DNA from: Brienomyrus brachyistius
Lineage: Eukaryota > Chordata > Actinopteri > Osteoglossiformes > Mormyridae
NCBI RefSeq assembly: GCF_023856365.1
Contig: NC_064542.1
Location: forward strand, 22,911,838 to 22,975,837
Length of the DNA stretch: 64,000 nt
Direction of reading: 5' to 3'
Under the pieces are notes generated by a model. The model saw only the letters and a list, made by a program, of their open reading frames with translations. It had not been told where the DNA came from and ran no database searches. Both the position numbers and the translations under genes were made by a program. Below, one piece after another: positions 11,840 to 23,296 of this stretch (positions are counted from its first letter, which is position 1; each line of letters opens with the position of its first letter).

Positions 11840-14291
11840 ATTAAGGCCCTGCCAGCAGAAATTATCGCATAGTATATCATGATATATATCATGTGAACTA
11901 AGTAAAGTAAATAAGGTCATTTACGGTATTACGTAACTGCTGCTCTCCAAACCCGATAACGCCGTTACCTAGCCAACCCTTCTGCTGTGGAAGACCAAAG
12001 CGAGCTGGAATCGTGCCGTAACTAGCCTCGGGAATGGCTCCGTTCCTGAATGCCAGTAGAAAAGCACAATACCCAAGGCTGTAGGTTTGATGTGTCTGAG
12101 CTTCGTTCCGTGAGGAGGGGGGCTAATATGCTGCCACAGAAGACAGAAGCCGCTCCGCTCGCGCACATCAAAGCATGACGCTAATTTATTCCGTCTCATT
12201 TGTTTCAAAAATGATCAAATAAAGGTAACACGTGGATCCTCATTACTGAAAACGCGGCACGGCTTTCTACATTTTTAACAAGGAGACGTGTTTATTTCTT
12301 CGGCGGGTGCTAAAGGTCATTGCATTTGGGTACAAACAGGAAAAGGTCTTTCGCAGAAGCAGGAGTCTTCTGCAGCACTACTGTTGTTCGACTTTGAACT
12401 AATTGGGATATTGATTTTGTTGATATATATATATATACACAAATAACAGCACAAATAAGTGCCTTTTTTGTAGGGTACCTGTTCCCCATGTAGGTATTAT
12501 ACCCATGTGGGTATTTAACACTACTGAACAACAACCACACTTTGAATCATGGGCCTCATTGAGTCAACATAACCTTTAAATACTATATGAAGTGCTAATG
12601 TTCAGCTTTACAATGATGGGTCACATTTATCTTTAAATGAGTGAAAATTCCACACTTACAATGTCAAATAACGTAATATTGCATGTTTGCCATCCGGGTG
12701 AGCATCTTAACGATGATGTTAATGACCCCCCCATACTGTAATCTTTCTCACACTGATACTCTGTGATCTGTGCAGCTTATGATATCTAGGAGTTTGACAG
12801 AAGCTGGTAGAACCGCGTTGCATTGCCCATTTCAGGGGTACTGGGGCTTAAATCTGCTCACAATTCCAGGACAGAAGCTAGTATAACTACTACAGCTTTC
12901 TGGCACTGGTACTGAACCCCCCCCCCCCTCCCCTCCCCCCCACATGATTGGGGTGCCAAGGGAATCCCAGACTCTCTAAATTAATGTCAGCTTCACAGTT
13001 TCAGCGCACGATGTTTACGTGCGTTTTGGACACGCCTGCTACCTCATCACAGCACATAATTAGCTCACGGGATGAAGACGGTGCGCGTTTGTGTAACAGA
13101 GGGCGCAAAGCGTTCACCGATTCCCGGGCCGGCGGACCGCCCGGCCGTTAATGAGCAGCCGGGGGTCGGCACCGGTTTCGGGTTGATCCATGGCGGGCCT
13201 CCTCCCCCTCCTCCCTGCAGCCAGCGTGCGTAAGAGAGGCAGCGCTGTCCAGTCTAATGAGGCTGGGGGCCGGCAGTCAGACTCAGAGACGGCTCTGATG
13301 TGGGGCCACGTTTCCATGCCGCCAGAGACACTTTAAACGCGTCCAATTACCCAAAGTTTCTTGCTGTCCTGATTTTTTTATTTTTTTTTGTTTAAATTGG
13401 CCGTTTTCAGATAGCATCAGTGAGGCAAAACAGAGTTTTGAAAAAGATGTCCTCCTGCCACTTAACATGGGGGGGGGGCGGGGGGGGGTTCTTTCATGGT
13501 AACCCCCACCCCAGCTCCGGGGTATCACATGACCTCAGGCATGTTCCGGAAGCATTTTAACAGGTAGTACAATCAGGGAGGTCAATGGAAGTACAGCGGG
13601 AGAAGGTGGGGGCTCCGCGCTTCTCGCATTCAGCACCAGCTCGCAGGAACCCTGGGTACCGGGTGGCTTCCGGGGGCTCCATCGTCACGGAGATCCTCCT
13701 CTGCATCTGAATGGCAGACGCTCCTTGGAGAGCCGGGAAATCTTTGATGTTATTCTCCGTGATTAAATCAGATTTTCGCCCCCCCAATGTTTCCTCTAAA
13801 GCGATGACTGAATTATTTTTATCCACATTGCAAAATGTAAAATTAAAATATTTCAGATAACAGCAAAAAGTAAGAAGTATCTAATGAAACAGGACGAGAA
13901 AAAAAAAATAATGAGCCCAATAACAGAAAGAAAATGAGAATAATGTGAAGTAATAGGAGGAAGGAAGGAGACGGGGAAAATAAAGGCCTTTTGCAAATTA
14001 AACTTATAACTAGAAACAATAATGCAAAACATAATAATAATAGAACAACAGGAAATTATAAGCACTGTGAATCCAAACTTGACAGAATTACAGAAAGGTA
14101 ATTATTTCAGGAAAACAACATTTGCATATATAAGTATAACATACCATCTCCAATACAATTTCTGCATAGGGTTAATTGTAATCATTCATTTAAAAGCAAT
14201 CTACCAATCCCTTTAGAAACACATATACTACCAAAGATGTAGGGTGGGCATGATATACAAGATATACTGTAAAATGGGTACATACAATGTT
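11840..14291. other. noncoding stretch, no gene seen
   Basis: It contains an AT palindrome near 11875-11895 (ATATCATGATATATATCATG), a short (AT)n near 12422-12437, C/G runs at 12917-12928 and 13469-13488, and an A-rich purine-skewed block at 13855-13990. The part at 13080-13320 is GC- and CpG-rich. No exon could be supported. Confidence 0.5.
13080..13320. other. GC/CpG-rich block
   Basis: Many CpG dinucleotides occur here against an AT-richer background. It could be a small CpG island, an unrecognised exon or chance. The frames on both strands (13114-13317 on minus and 12948-13151 on plus) look like nothing known. Confidence 0.25.
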
Positions 14292-14882
14292 AGATGATTT
14301 GGGTGCAGGGTGTACCGGAGGTAAGATTTATTGGGTGTAGGGTGTACAGAAAGGGGAGCGACATGGTGATGCAGTGGTTAGCACTGTTGCCTCACACCTC
14401 TGGGTCCCAGGTTCGAGTCTCCGCCTGGGTCACATGTGTGCGGAGTTTGCATGTTCTCCCCATGTCGTCGTGGGGTTTCCTCCGGGTACTCCGGTTTCCC
14501 TCCCACAGTCCAAAAACATGCTGAGGCTAATTGGAGTTGCTAAATTGCCCGTAGGTGTGCATGTGTGAGTGAATGGTGTGTGAGTGTAATGTGTGCATGT
14601 GTGAGTGAATGTAGGTGTGCATGTGTGAGTGAATGGTGTGTGAGTGTGCCCTGCGATGGGCTGGCCCCCCATCCTGGGTTGTTCCCTGCCTCGTGCCCAT
14701 TGCTTCCGGGATAGGCTCCGGACCCCCCGTGACCCAGTAAGATAAGCAGTTTTGAAAATGGATGGATGGATGGTGTACAGAAGGTAAGATGAATTAGGTG
14801 TAGGGTGTACAGGATGTAGGATGCATTGGGCGTAGGGTGTACAGCATATGTTAGGTATAGGGTGTACTGGACGTAGGATGAA
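14292..14882 (+). repeat. 32-bp minisatellite interrupted by a SINE
   Basis: Units of about 32 bp begin TGTACMGGAGGTAAGAT and end GGGTGTAGGG. They lie on both sides of the SINE at 14353-14771: about 1.5 units to the left and about 3.5 to the right, one of which is shortened to 25 bp. The flanks join perfectly if the SINE is removed. Confidence 0.8.
14353..14771 (+). mobile_element. tRNA-derived fish SINE, near full length
   Basis: The head carries an A-box-like GTGGTTAGCACTG and a B-box GGTTCGAGTCT (near 14411), the two parts of an RNA polymerase III internal promoter. The body has the familiar fish segments GTTTGCATGTTCTCCCCATG, TCCTCCGGGTACTCCGG, CAAAAACATGCTGAGG and GGGATAGGCTCCGGA. The tail is an ATGGATGG repeat. 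The 11-bp word GGTGTACAGAA lies at both ends and fits a target-site duplication, although it is also part of the host minisatellite. A GTGTGAGTGAATG segment is tandemly repeated inside (14560-14650). It moves by borrowing a LINE's machinery and has no coding capacity. Confidence 0.9.
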
Positions 14883-16124
14883 CACCATGCAACATACAGC
14901 TACTGCCTGCATGCTCCAGTTAGCAGGCCGCTGGTCCTGACCTGGCTGGGTTATCCCATAAATGATGAATGGCCACTCTCTGATGAAGGGGGAAGCTGAG
15001 AGGTCCACCACCGCTGGGACAATGCCACACATGGGCTGGGTGACAGTGTTGGGGGTCAAGCTGGGGGGGGTGGCAGGAAGTAGCAGGAGCTGATGCAGTT
15101 TAGCGAAGCAGCCAACTGAAGAGGGAGGTCAGGGGGCTTACAGCCAGAATAATTCCCCATCAGGAGCAAGGGAGAGGGGTAATGAACTGTGGCCGTTATG
15201 AAATATTTATGAAGCTGGTGAGACAGAGGTCCCAGGGCGGGCCGGAGTGATGGCCAAGACCCTAATGCAGGCGTAGGTGTCACTGGGTCACGACCAGAGT
15301 TTCCCCAGTGCCAGTGAGGTCTGCAGGACCATGTGATGCACCTCTGATAGGAAGATTGACAGATTACACACTGAAAGTTTCAGTGCCATAATTATAACAT
15401 GCATCACTTTCCAAATGCTCTGCAAAGTGCTGGACACGGTCATTTCAGAGATATATCTTACTTTTGGTACATGATGGGATTTTAATAGTCAATTAATTGC
15501 TTTTTCTTAATTTAGAAAGTTTGTCCATTTACCATTACAGGTCAGTGTTATTAAAAAAAGCACTTGCAGGATCTTGAGATTTTATTAATTAGTTTATTCA
15601 TGTGGGGGGCACAGGTAACTTGGGCAGGTGGCAGTTGATAAATAGTCTCTTTCCCACGAAACACAGCCCTTGGGTCAGAACTGGCTTGTGCCAAATATAT
15701 GGGTTCAGATTGCGTATCTAGGTGAAGAGAGGGTATTAACCTCCAGCAGGGCGCCCATTTCCTGTTGCCACCTACCCTAGCTTTTATTAGTTGAGAGCGG
15801 CAGGTCATTTTAGCAGACTAATTCTGGATACCTTTTTCATTTACGGGGCGAGTTTGAAGGGATGAAAGTGTAGGGGGCAGATGTTACACAGTTAAGTTTA
15901 TAAAATGAGCATTATTGTTGCTGTTATTTCATCCATTTTTCCAAAACAACTAAACCTGATGTAAGCAAGTCCGGAATCTTTCTGGGGAATGGAAGAGTGC
16001 GAGGCATGGAACCTAGTCAGCAGCCGTCTGTACTGTCACTCAAGCCATGCATTTGTGTTGGCTCCCTGGGTTTGGGCTCACAAACAACAAAGTTGCCCCA
16101 TACCCAGTAGAGCAGAAGGGTACA
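14883..16124. other. noncoding stretch, no gene seen
   Basis: It includes a G9 run near 15062-15070 and otherwise mixed-composition sequence. The minus-strand frames at 15056-15283 and 15551-15808 are short and unrecognised. Confidence 0.5.
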
Positions 16125-16275
16125 AACACATACACACAGGGTCGCCAATCAGCTAAACCTCATGTCCACAAACTGTGAGAGAAAAGCATGAACACTGGGG
16201 CATGGAACCTACACCCATACAGGTGGGATTCAAACCCAAAACCCTGTGGGTTTGAGACTTTAGCGCTGCCTATCA
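16125..16275 (-). mobile_element. degraded SINE, same family as 14353
   Basis: Read on the minus strand it shows the head and mid part of the same SINE family, much mutated. The + strand text runs ACACAGGGTCGCCAATC, then AAACCTCATGTCCACAAACT, then a GGGATTCAAACCC segment (the reverse complement of a B-box) and a GACTTTAGCGCTGCC end. The 3' tail is absent. It is older than the 14353 copy. Confidence 0.65.
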
Positions 16276-16755
16276 TAATCATGCGTCCGTCCACATTCCA
16301 ACTACACAATCTCACAGGGCACGTACAGTACACACTGTCACAAAGCAGGGGCAATTCAGAGATGCCATTTCCCCTGACTGCATGTTTCAACATCTAAAGG
16401 TTGAGTGTTAAATAAGAAATCAGAAAGGTCCAGCCTCACAGCCTTATGGAGGCCCATCCCACTACCGATAACAAGGCGAGGCTGTTTGTATCGTCAGAAA
16501 ATGTGCACCTCTGCAAAGCAGGTCATCATCTCAAGGCATGTACACGCGCATTCACAAATCATGGGACAATTCGCAAATCATGGAGTCGCCGTTGCGCCTG
16601 ACTGCATGCATGAAGCAAACCCAACGCTACACAGCAAGAACATGTGAACTCACAAATGTCAAGTAGAGGCAGACTTTATATTCCAAAACCAGGCATTCTC
16701 GAGGCACAGCAGTGTTCTGAAGCTCTTTCTTTTCCTCAAATCTTATTAGTGGGTG

Positions 16756-16766
16756 CTGCCCCCTGC
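16756..16766 (-). promoter_or_regulatory. CTCF-like core motif
   Basis: On the minus strand it reads GCAGGGGGCAG, fitting the core SYAGRKGGCRS of the vertebrate CTCF site. The upstream CCA part is not kept. Confidence 0.25.
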
Positions 16767-18171
16767 ATTCCCCGGGTCACTTCACACCTCCAACTGGGTA
16801 TAAATATTGTACAAGGGTCGAGGGCTGGAGCTCTCTACTGGAGCGGCACAGAGTAAATAATAGAGGAAGCAGGGGGTGTTTGCGGGTCCTGATGCATGCT
16901 GCTTCTGCCCGCGTCCTCCCCGTTGGTAACCCCAGGGTAACTGAGGAATAGCATGTTTGTAATGTCTACAAAGCCTGCTTTTGTTTGGCCTTTTTGCCGC
17001 CATGAAAGATGGGTTTGTGTCAATCATACCAGAAGCAGAGAGGAACAGCAGCTCCCCTGGTTGTTTGGTAGAAGGTTCGGCCCAAACTGGCAGCTGAAGC
17101 CCACATAGATACGCAGTGTAATCAGGAAGGTCATCGCGGCCTTCTGCACTAATCTCCTACCAGCCTGCTATTTGGAGACACCCCCAGTCCGGGCCTGATG
17201 GACGCCACGGACAGTGCCGCGGTTATTTCTCCAGACGGAACGATATTATGTGGGTGCATTGTGTGTGTCGCCAATGGAAACCGCTGTCAAAGAGGTAGAT
17301 TATTTCTTTTTGTGCAAGCCTTTGTGATCTTCACACTGCATGTGCCCTACGGACTGGGGCTTTATTAACCAGGGGGCAAGTAGGCAGCAGGTGTACCATA
17401 CAATGCAAATAATAATGCATAACTGGGCTATTTATACATTTATAAATATATCATGAATGGACCAGTTTAGAATGCTGCAGATGGTATCTCTGCCATTCCT
17501 GTAATGGCTGTGAATTAAATGAGGAATCAGTAAGCTCAGTCCCCGTAGCCCTAAGGAGACTCTGGGCCTGTATTTGTCATAAGAAGGTGAACAGATCTGC
17601 AAGGCATGTCAGTCTGCCTCCTGAGGTCCCACCACCTCGCTGCTCTTTCTACTAACTGCCACCGGCCGACATCATGTCACCATCTCAGCTAAAATGCCAC
17701 ACGTCCCAGTGGCTTCGGCAACTCGGGCTGTGGGCCACATCTGAAGTGCTTGGCTCCTGGAGGATGGTGGAATGGACAAAAATGGGAAGCGAGATTGTGC
17801 TTCGACTGCTAGCACCCTCGACCCCCCCCCCCCCCCACCACCCCCCCTCCGTCCATCAGCCCGAGTCCCGTTCCAACATAAACCCAAGGGTTCCTACACC
17901 CTGGAGCAGACTGACACCGAATCTCTGCTGCACTTCCCTGGTCATTATTTCCTTCTTTTCAGCCCGTAGAACTTGCGAAGAAACGGAGTGGGAGTATTTT
18001 TCCATTTAAGGTGAATTAGCAGCAGCTGGATAGCTGTGACAGACCTTTTAGTAGATGTTTAAAAAATGTGTCAAATCCTGACAGAGCGACAGCTGGAACG
18101 TTCTGGAACATTCTGATATATTAGACAGAACGCGTGATGAAAGGCAGCGGGTATGGATGAGGCTCTGAGAG

Positions 18172-18224
18172 AATGTGTGTGTGTGTGTGTGGGGGGGGGG
18201 GGGAGAGGGGGGGGGGAGGGGGGG
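18172..18224 (+). repeat. (GT)n plus G-rich tract
   Basis: About ten GT units run into G13 and further G runs separated by single A residues. It is capable of G-quadruplex formation in principle. Confidence 0.9.
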
Positions 18225-20726
18225 AAAAACTTGCTCGTCCGAACTCTCTTTTTGGCCTCTGCAAGTTTGAAAGGGCATGGAAGGTTCCACTGTCAGTAGA
18301 GCCAAAAAAGAGTCTCTTGGAGGCACTTTTCTCCAGCTGGTAGGATAGTTAACAAGCAGGATGTTTCACAGCCGGCATCTGTGAAGGAAAAAAGTTACAG
18401 TCCCTCAAACAACTTTAAAAATCTGTAATGAAATACCCAGCTGCGTGACTCAAGTGCGTCTCTACAGTTAAAACAATAATACACCTGTAAAATTAATGAA
18501 AGTAAGCCAGCCAATAGGTTTACTCCCTATTCAAACACCCTTCTGAGATTCTAATCACAAGCATTGCTATTTAAATGCCAAATAGGACCCGCCGTATCAA
18601 CTATTGCGGCCGTCTAAGCATCTGCCGGATTGCAGCCTAGGTCAGCGGCCTCATTTGCTAGAGATATTGCTGCTATAAGGAGACACTCAGAGGACAGGGA
18701 AGTCCAGGAGAACAGGAGAACGACACAAAAGCATGTCACAGAAGCAACAGGAATTTTTTGCAGGTTCTGGGAGGGCAGAAAGGCAAGGCAGCGAAGATTT
18801 GCTTATGCAATGGCGCTCCACTCCCGCCTCGAGTGAGCCGCCTGGAAGCCCTGCCATGTGACTAGATCAAATAAATAAATATAAAGCACAGAGTATTTAT
18901 AAAAGGGCATGCAGATTTAAAGGATGGTGGGGGGGGGGGGGCATACCAGGAGTGAATCTCTCTCTGACATGATCTTGTAAACACCACTGCCACACAGGGG
19001 AGGAGCTGACCTAGGACTCCCCCAGGCGCTCACACCAGGGCTACAGTATTAGTGGGCAGCCGGGTGATGCTGGAGGCGACAGGACTGTAGCTAGGGCAAC
19101 AGTGGCCGTGGATACAGCTGGGTACCACTGCATGTCCATCTGGGATTTTCATGTTTCTTTTTTAATTTCGCTTCTCTCTTCCCTGGCGAAATTTATGGAG
19201 ATGTATGCTAACTGCACCCAAGGCCCTCTTTATGTACCTGCTATTGACTCCAGCTATAATGGTGAAGTTTTTAAAGTGAAAGCTGAACTTGTCGGCTTCA
19301 GAAGAGAGCGATAAGGGGGTTCCGGAAGGAATTCGAGCCGAGGTTGAGTGACAGCTCCTTTCACAGCAATAAAGGGCGATTCATTGACAAACAGACAATC
19401 GGGGACATTGCATTCTGCTGTTGTTGTTTAACCTTTTAAATGGATTTCAGGGTTATAAGGCAGCTTACTGACATGTGCTGATCCAGCAGCTTCCACTGTA
19501 ACAGGATTTCCATAGTAACTACATCAATTTATTACAAAAAAGCAAAACAGGGCATACCGTATATTTCAAATTCCTACACAAAAGGAGACAACAGTGACTT
19601 GTATGAAGGTGCAGTCACAATATTATTTTTAATCCCTCTAAGCCGTCTGCCTGATGTTGTGTCCGCCGATATTCCCGGTTTGCCTGTTCTGACAGGAATT
19701 CTTTGTTCCCCGGAAGTGTGTGCCTTTGCGCTTTTAGCAGTCGCCCTAATCAAACTACCTCGAGCTTGTGGGGCTGTGAGGTATGGATTGAGCTGTCAGA
19801 GAGATGGGGGAGAAGACGGCGGGAGGCTGCTTCAACAATATTGCCTTAGCTTGCTCTTCATCACCAGTGGGGGGGGAGGGGTGTGGGAAGGCAAGCCAGG
19901 GGCTTGGAAAGGAAGTAAATAAACAAATAAATAAAAACAGAACTCTGGAAAAACGGGATGATTCATCAGGCAGGCCCCAAACTGGCAGAGCACTTCAAAG
20001 CCAGAGCCTTTATCTGCTGCCCTCAAATGAGTACATATCTCAGCCGCCTGACAGGCCTGTGGCATTGCACCTCACTGCATCCTGACAACTTATTTGTAAA
20101 CTTTATTTAAATTCGAGCAGCATGCGCGGTGTTGGCCCACCACTGCAGCTTGCGGCGCAGGCCGCGATGTACGAAACGGACGGCCCCCCCGAACTCCGTC
20201 GAGCCGTGTGTGGTGTTTACACGCTCGTAGGTGCTGTCTCTAGGATCAGCCCGGCTGGATCAGAAAACGAAACTAGCTGTCGATGCCGCGAGTCCCTTAG
20301 GAGTTTTATGCCGTTTGTGTTTCTGTGTGGCTCTTTTTTTGGAATAGGCCTCATTAAGACAATTCCCAGACTGGATGCGTGCAGCTGGAATCCCCTGCTG
20401 ACGGATGGATTTTATATTCCTGACAGCTGACGCAATGAACTACAGTTGTGAATGTATGTATCTATAAAGGTGCGTCTAATAATATGACTAGATATTAATA
20501 AAAGAGCTGATGTTGACGCAGTGAACACATCAGGTTTGCGCAGTTACTTTGCCACTTTAATCACATTTACGGATAGACCTGTCCTCCTTTCAGCATTCAC
20601 TAATATCTTGTATCATGCATCTTTTTAATGTTCATGGAATAACAATGACCAATAACTAAATAAAGAATCAGTGGTTAGCAAATTATTGAAGTAACAGTGT
20701 ATGTGTGTATGCGTGTGTGTGTGGTC

Positions 20727-20965
20727 CGGGTATACCTTACCTTGTGGGGACCAAATGTTTATGGTAAAACTCTATTTTATAAAAAAATCTGTGACGGCAA
20801 TGAAAAAAATAAAAATGCAAAAATTCTTGTATTTTGTTTGGTTACTTACGCTTATGGTTAGGGCTGACTAGAAGGTTAAGGTTGTCATAGTCAGCATTAG
20901 CATTTTTCCCATAGAAATGAATGAGTGGTTCCCAAAAAGATATGATTACATGACTGTGTGTGTGT
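20727..20965 (+). repeat. dispersed repeat family B, copy 2
   Basis: It has the same ordered blocks as 9527-9804: CTTGTGGGGACCAAATGT, then TATTTTGTTTGGTTACTTA, then CATAGAAATGAATG, then AAAAAGATATGATTACA. It is flanked by GT runs on both sides and ends in G11 (20966-20976). Confidence 0.7.
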
Positions 20966-21189
20966 GGGGGGGGGGGTGTGAAATATGCTATCCCCTCTGT
21001 GACCTTAGCATGGGTGAGGAGTTTGATCCACAAAGGCATGTCATGTGATTCAGCTCCTAGTCACCAAACGATAGAGGATCGCTGCTTTCAGGTGACAGTA
21101 GAGAGTCTAACCTTGGTGAAGGAGTTTACGTACATTGGAATCAATGAGAGGTTAGCATGCTGATGTGTTCCTTACATTTTATTTCTCCC

Positions 21190-23296
21190 AAATGCTGTAG
21201 GAATGCTTTGGAATGCCGTGGGAATACCTGTAAATGCTGTGGGAATGTCATGGGAAGGCTATTGTAATGCCTGAGAATGCCATGGGAATGCCATGGGAAT
21301 TCTGTGGGAATACCTGAGAATGCCATGGGAATGTCATGGCAATTCTGTGGGAATACCTGAGAATGCCATGAGAATGCCATGAGAATGCTGTGGAAATGCC
21401 ATTGGAATGTCTGATAATGCCATGGGAATGCCTGTAAGTACTGTGGGAATGCCATGGGAATCCTGTTGGAATGATGTTTGAATACTGTTTGAATGACTGA
21501 GAATACCATGGGAATGCCTGGGAATGCTGTGGGAATGCCATGAGAATGCTGTAGGAATGCCCGAGAATGCCATAGAAATGCAGTGGGAATTCCATGTGAA
21601 TGATGTACGAATGCCTGAGAATGCCATGGGAATGCTGTGGTAATGCCTGAAAATTCCATGGAAATGCTGTGGCAATGTCTGAGAATGCCATGGGAATGCT
21701 GTGGGGAATGCCATTGGAATGTCTGATAATGCCATGGGAATGCCTGGAAGTACTGTGGGAATGCCATTGGAATCCTGTTGGAATGATGTTTTAATGCTGT
21801 TTGAATGCTTGAGAATTCCATGGGAATGCCTGGGAATGCTGTGTGAATGCCATGAGAATGCTGTAGGAATGCCTGAGAATGCCATGGAAATGCAGTGGGA
21901 ATTCCATAGGAATGCTGTAGGAATGCCTGAGAATTCCATGGGAATGCTGTGGTAATGCATGAAAATTCCATGGAAATGCTGTGGGAATGCCATGGAAATG
22001 CTGTGGGAATGTCATGGATATGCTGTTGGAATTCCTGAGAATGCTGTGGAAATGCCATGGTAATGCTATGGGAATGCTTGGAAATGCTGTGGGAATGTTG
22101 TGGGAATTCTGTGGGAATACCTGAGAATGCCATGGGAATGCTGTGGGAATGCCATTGGAATGTCTGATAATGCCATGGGAATGCCTGTAAGTACTATGGG
22201 AATGCCATGGGAATCCTGTTGGAATGATGTTTGAACGCTGTTTGAATGCTTGAGAATACCATGGGAATGCCTGGGAATGCTCTGGGAATTCCATGAGAAT
22301 GCTGTAGGAATGCCTGAGAATGCCATGGGAATGCTGTGGTAATGCCTGAAAATTCCATGGAAATTCTGTGGCAAAGCCTGAGAATGCCATGGGAATGCTG
22401 TGGGAATGCCATGGAAATGCTGTGGCAATGTCATGGATATGCTGTTGGAATTCCTGAGAATGCTGTGAGAATGCCATGGTAATACTATGTGAATGCTTGG
22501 AAATGCTGTGGGAATGCAGTGGGAATACCTGAGAATTCCATGGGAATGCCATGAGAATGCTTTGGGAATGCCTTTGGAATGTATGATAATGCCATGGGAA
22601 TGCCTGGGAATGCTGTGTGAATACCTGAGAATGCCATCGGAATGCCTGAGAATGTTGTGGGAATGCCTGAGAATGCCATGTAAATGCAGTGGGAATTCCA
22701 TGGGAATGCTGTAGGAATGCCTGAGAATGCCATGGGAATGCTGTGGTAATGCCTGAAAATTCCATGGAAATGCTGTGGCAATGTCTGAGAATGCCATGGA
22801 AATGCCGTGGGAATACTGTGGGAATGTCTGATAATGCTATGCGAATGCTGTAGGAATGCCTGAAAATGCCATGGAAATGCTGTTGGAATGTCTGAAAATG
22901 CCAGGGAAATGCTATGGTAATGCTGTGGAAATACCTGAGAATGCCACGGGAATGTTGTGGGAATGCCTGAGAATGCCATTGGAATGCTGTGGGAATGCCA
23001 TTGGAATGTCTGATAATGCTATGGAAATGCCTGGAAATGCTGTGGGAATGCCATGGGAACCCTGTTGGAATGCTGTTTGAATGCCTGAGAATGCCATGGG
23101 AATGCCTGGGAATGGCATGGGAATGCTGTGGGAATACCTGAGAATGCCATGGGAATGCTGCGGAAATGCCTGAAAATGCCATGGAAATGCTGTGGGAATT
23201 GCATGGGAATGCTGTAGGAATTCCTGAAAATGCCATGGGAATGCTGTGGGAATGGCTGAACATGTCATGGAAATGCCTGAAAATGCCATGGAATTA
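21190..23296 (+). repeat. 2.1-kb satellite of 11-bp GAATG monomers
   Basis: About 190 tandem monomers, mostly 11 bp with some of 10 bp, in three main forms: GAATGCCATGG, GAATGCTGTGG and GAATGCCTGA(G). Rarer marker monomers reveal a looser higher-order period. CCTGTTGGAATG recurs at 21462, 21774, 22215 and 23061 (steps 312, 441 and 846). A companion marker, CATTGGAATGTCTGATAATG with variants, recurs near 21400, 21712, 22153, 22573, 22818 and 22998. The minus strand lacks stops in long runs of all three frames because the monomer cannot form them, so the His/Ser/Phe-rich frames there (up to 490 residues) are compositional. Every monomer carries GGAATG or a one-base variant, and many carry CCATGG. 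The edges are sharp on both sides. I know of no named satellite with this unit. Confidence 0.95.

Larger units (their letters stand above)
16276..20726. other. noncoding stretch, no gene seen
   Basis: It contains C15 at 17822-17836, a GT/G tract at 18172-18224 and G13 at 18929-18941. A CTCF-like core lies at 16756-16766, and 20110-20300 is somewhat CpG-rich. Paired opposite-strand frames around 16188-16397, 17672-18009 and 19599-20085 are unrecognised, overlap in several phases, and are taken as chance. Confidence 0.5.

Noticed and set aside
14430..15059. 209-codon minus-strand frame
   Set aside because: It crosses the SINE and the 32-bp array. Its His/Thr-rich part is the GTGTGAGTGAATG repeat read backwards.
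21791..23263. 490-codon minus-strand open frame rich in His, Ser, Phe and Pro
   Set aside because: It lies wholly in the 11-bp satellite, where all minus phases are open because the monomer cannot make stops. Codons follow the repeat, not a protein family.
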